NCBI GenBank assembly: GCA_903642325.1
Contig: CAHJWM010000012.1
Location: 54,621 to 118,620, forward strand
Reading direction: 5' to 3'
DNA from: Myxococcales bacterium
GTDB lineage: Bacteria; Myxococcota_A; Polyangia; Polyangiales; Polyangiaceae
Length of the DNA stretch: 64,000 nucleotides
The notes below the pieces were generated by a model that saw nothing but the letters and a program-made list of their open reading frames with translations, was not told the origin of the DNA and ran no database searches. Made by a program: the position numbers and the translations under genes. Position 1 is the first letter of the stretch, and every line of letters starts with the position of its first letter. Positions 63,698-64,000 of this stretch are shown in pieces.

Positions 63698-64000
63698 GTG
63701 AACAACGTACTTTGCTGGGTTCGCTCGTGCCATCTACCCGCTCTCCTGGCGCTGTGCGGGGCACTGCCCGTCGTCGCTTGCAGCTCCGACCGGTCTTCGC
63801 CGGAAGATGACCCGAGCGAGGGGGGTGGCGCTGGGTCGGCCGGCACGTCACCCACGTTCGGAAGAGCAGGCGCGGCAGCTTCCGGCGGCGCCGGCGGGTC
63901 GAGCGGCGCCGCTGCAGTGACCGGCACGGCGGGGGTCGGCGCCGCTGGCTCGGGTGGCGCTGATGGGCTGGGTGGCGCCGGCGGGGCGAATGGCATCGCC
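63698..64000 (+). CDS. Lipoprotein with Gly/Ala-rich linker, 3' end off the right edge
   Basis: 101 codons from a GTG. Signal peptide (LPALLALCGALPVV) with lipobox VVAC, then a run rich in Gly, Ala and Ser (GGGAGSAG, GGAGGSSG, GAAGSGGADG) that continues to the window edge. The functional domain is not in the window. Same design as the lipoproteins at 902 and 4419. Confidence 0.8.
   Translation, partial: MNNVLCWVRSCHLPALLALCGALPVVACSSDRSSPEDDPSEGGGAGSAGTSPTFGRAGAAASGGAGGSSGAAAVTGTAGVGAAGSGGADGLGGAGGANGIA

Overview
The window is GC-rich (estimated by eye at 60-65%), densely coded on both strands, and looks like a chromosomal segment of a myxobacterium of the Polyangia/Sorangiineae type. The evidence is two eukaryote-like Ser/Thr kinases with the HRDVSPQN catalytic loop common in that group, an FHA-sigma54 activator, many lipoproteins with Gly/Ala-rich spacers after the lipobox, and frequent GTG/TTG starts. 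This placement is an inference, since there is no rRNA gene in the window.

Layout. 0-5.6 kb: three lipoproteins on the minus strand (a two-haem cytochrome c, a Cys-rich unknown, a PD40 propeller) and a small gene cut by the left edge. 5.7-9.4 kb: a kinase module (PEGA/TPR-like protein plus kinase) convergent with an FHA-sigma54 regulator. 9.7-13.5 kb: two cyclopropane-fatty-acid-synthase paralogues flanking a frameshifted small DMT/SMR-type membrane protein. 13.6-15.2 kb: an ammonium transporter. 15.4-25.7 kb: a complete kdp potassium-uptake operon (small membrane ORF, kdpF, kdpA, kdpB, kdpC) followed by four regulatory genes that replace the usual kdpDE pair: a KdpD cut down to its sensor domains, a degenerate receiver protein, an NtrC-type sigma54 activator and a HAMP/PAS histidine kinase. 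A close sigma54-type promoter match lies 35 bases before the first ORF. 26-36 kb: a four-helix-bundle-like lipoprotein, PEBP and sorbosone-dehydrogenase-like genes, a short MurE-like ligase, a haem-motif propeller lipoprotein and a HerA-like ATPase. 36.2-37.8 kb: tRNA-Arg(TCT) beside a decayed tyrosine recombinase, with a B12-binding radical-SAM remnant on the other side; this reads as an integration scar. 37.8-48.1 kb: a HAD phosphatase, ABC-2 and exporter-type ABC systems, a second kinase/PEGA pair, an M15 peptidase, a methyltransferase and an alpha/beta hydrolase. 48.2-54 kb: a very large SNF2 ATPase and two unknown proteins. 54.3-57.4 kb: a protein with 29 tandem hexapeptides followed by a VWA-like lipoprotein. 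57.5-63.2 kb: housekeeping genes on the plus strand (SlyX, YbjQ, DUF2085-like, METTL25-like, RlmN, ABC-F, DUF2277). The right edge cuts another lipoprotein.

The most interesting unit is the kdp locus. Family knowledge says Kdp is normally switched by KdpD/KdpE, with KdpE an OmpR-type regulator. Here the order, the overlapping starts and the promoter sequence suggest a sigma54-controlled relay in which sensing (short KdpD), phosphotransfer (separate kinase) and transcription activation (NtrC-type) sit on different proteins, with a pseudo-receiver between them. Other notable items are a dispersed palindromic intergenic repeat (two clear copies, one doubtful), the hexapeptide minisatellite, and the tRNA-associated scar. 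No CRISPR array, rRNA, intact transposon or prophage was seen.
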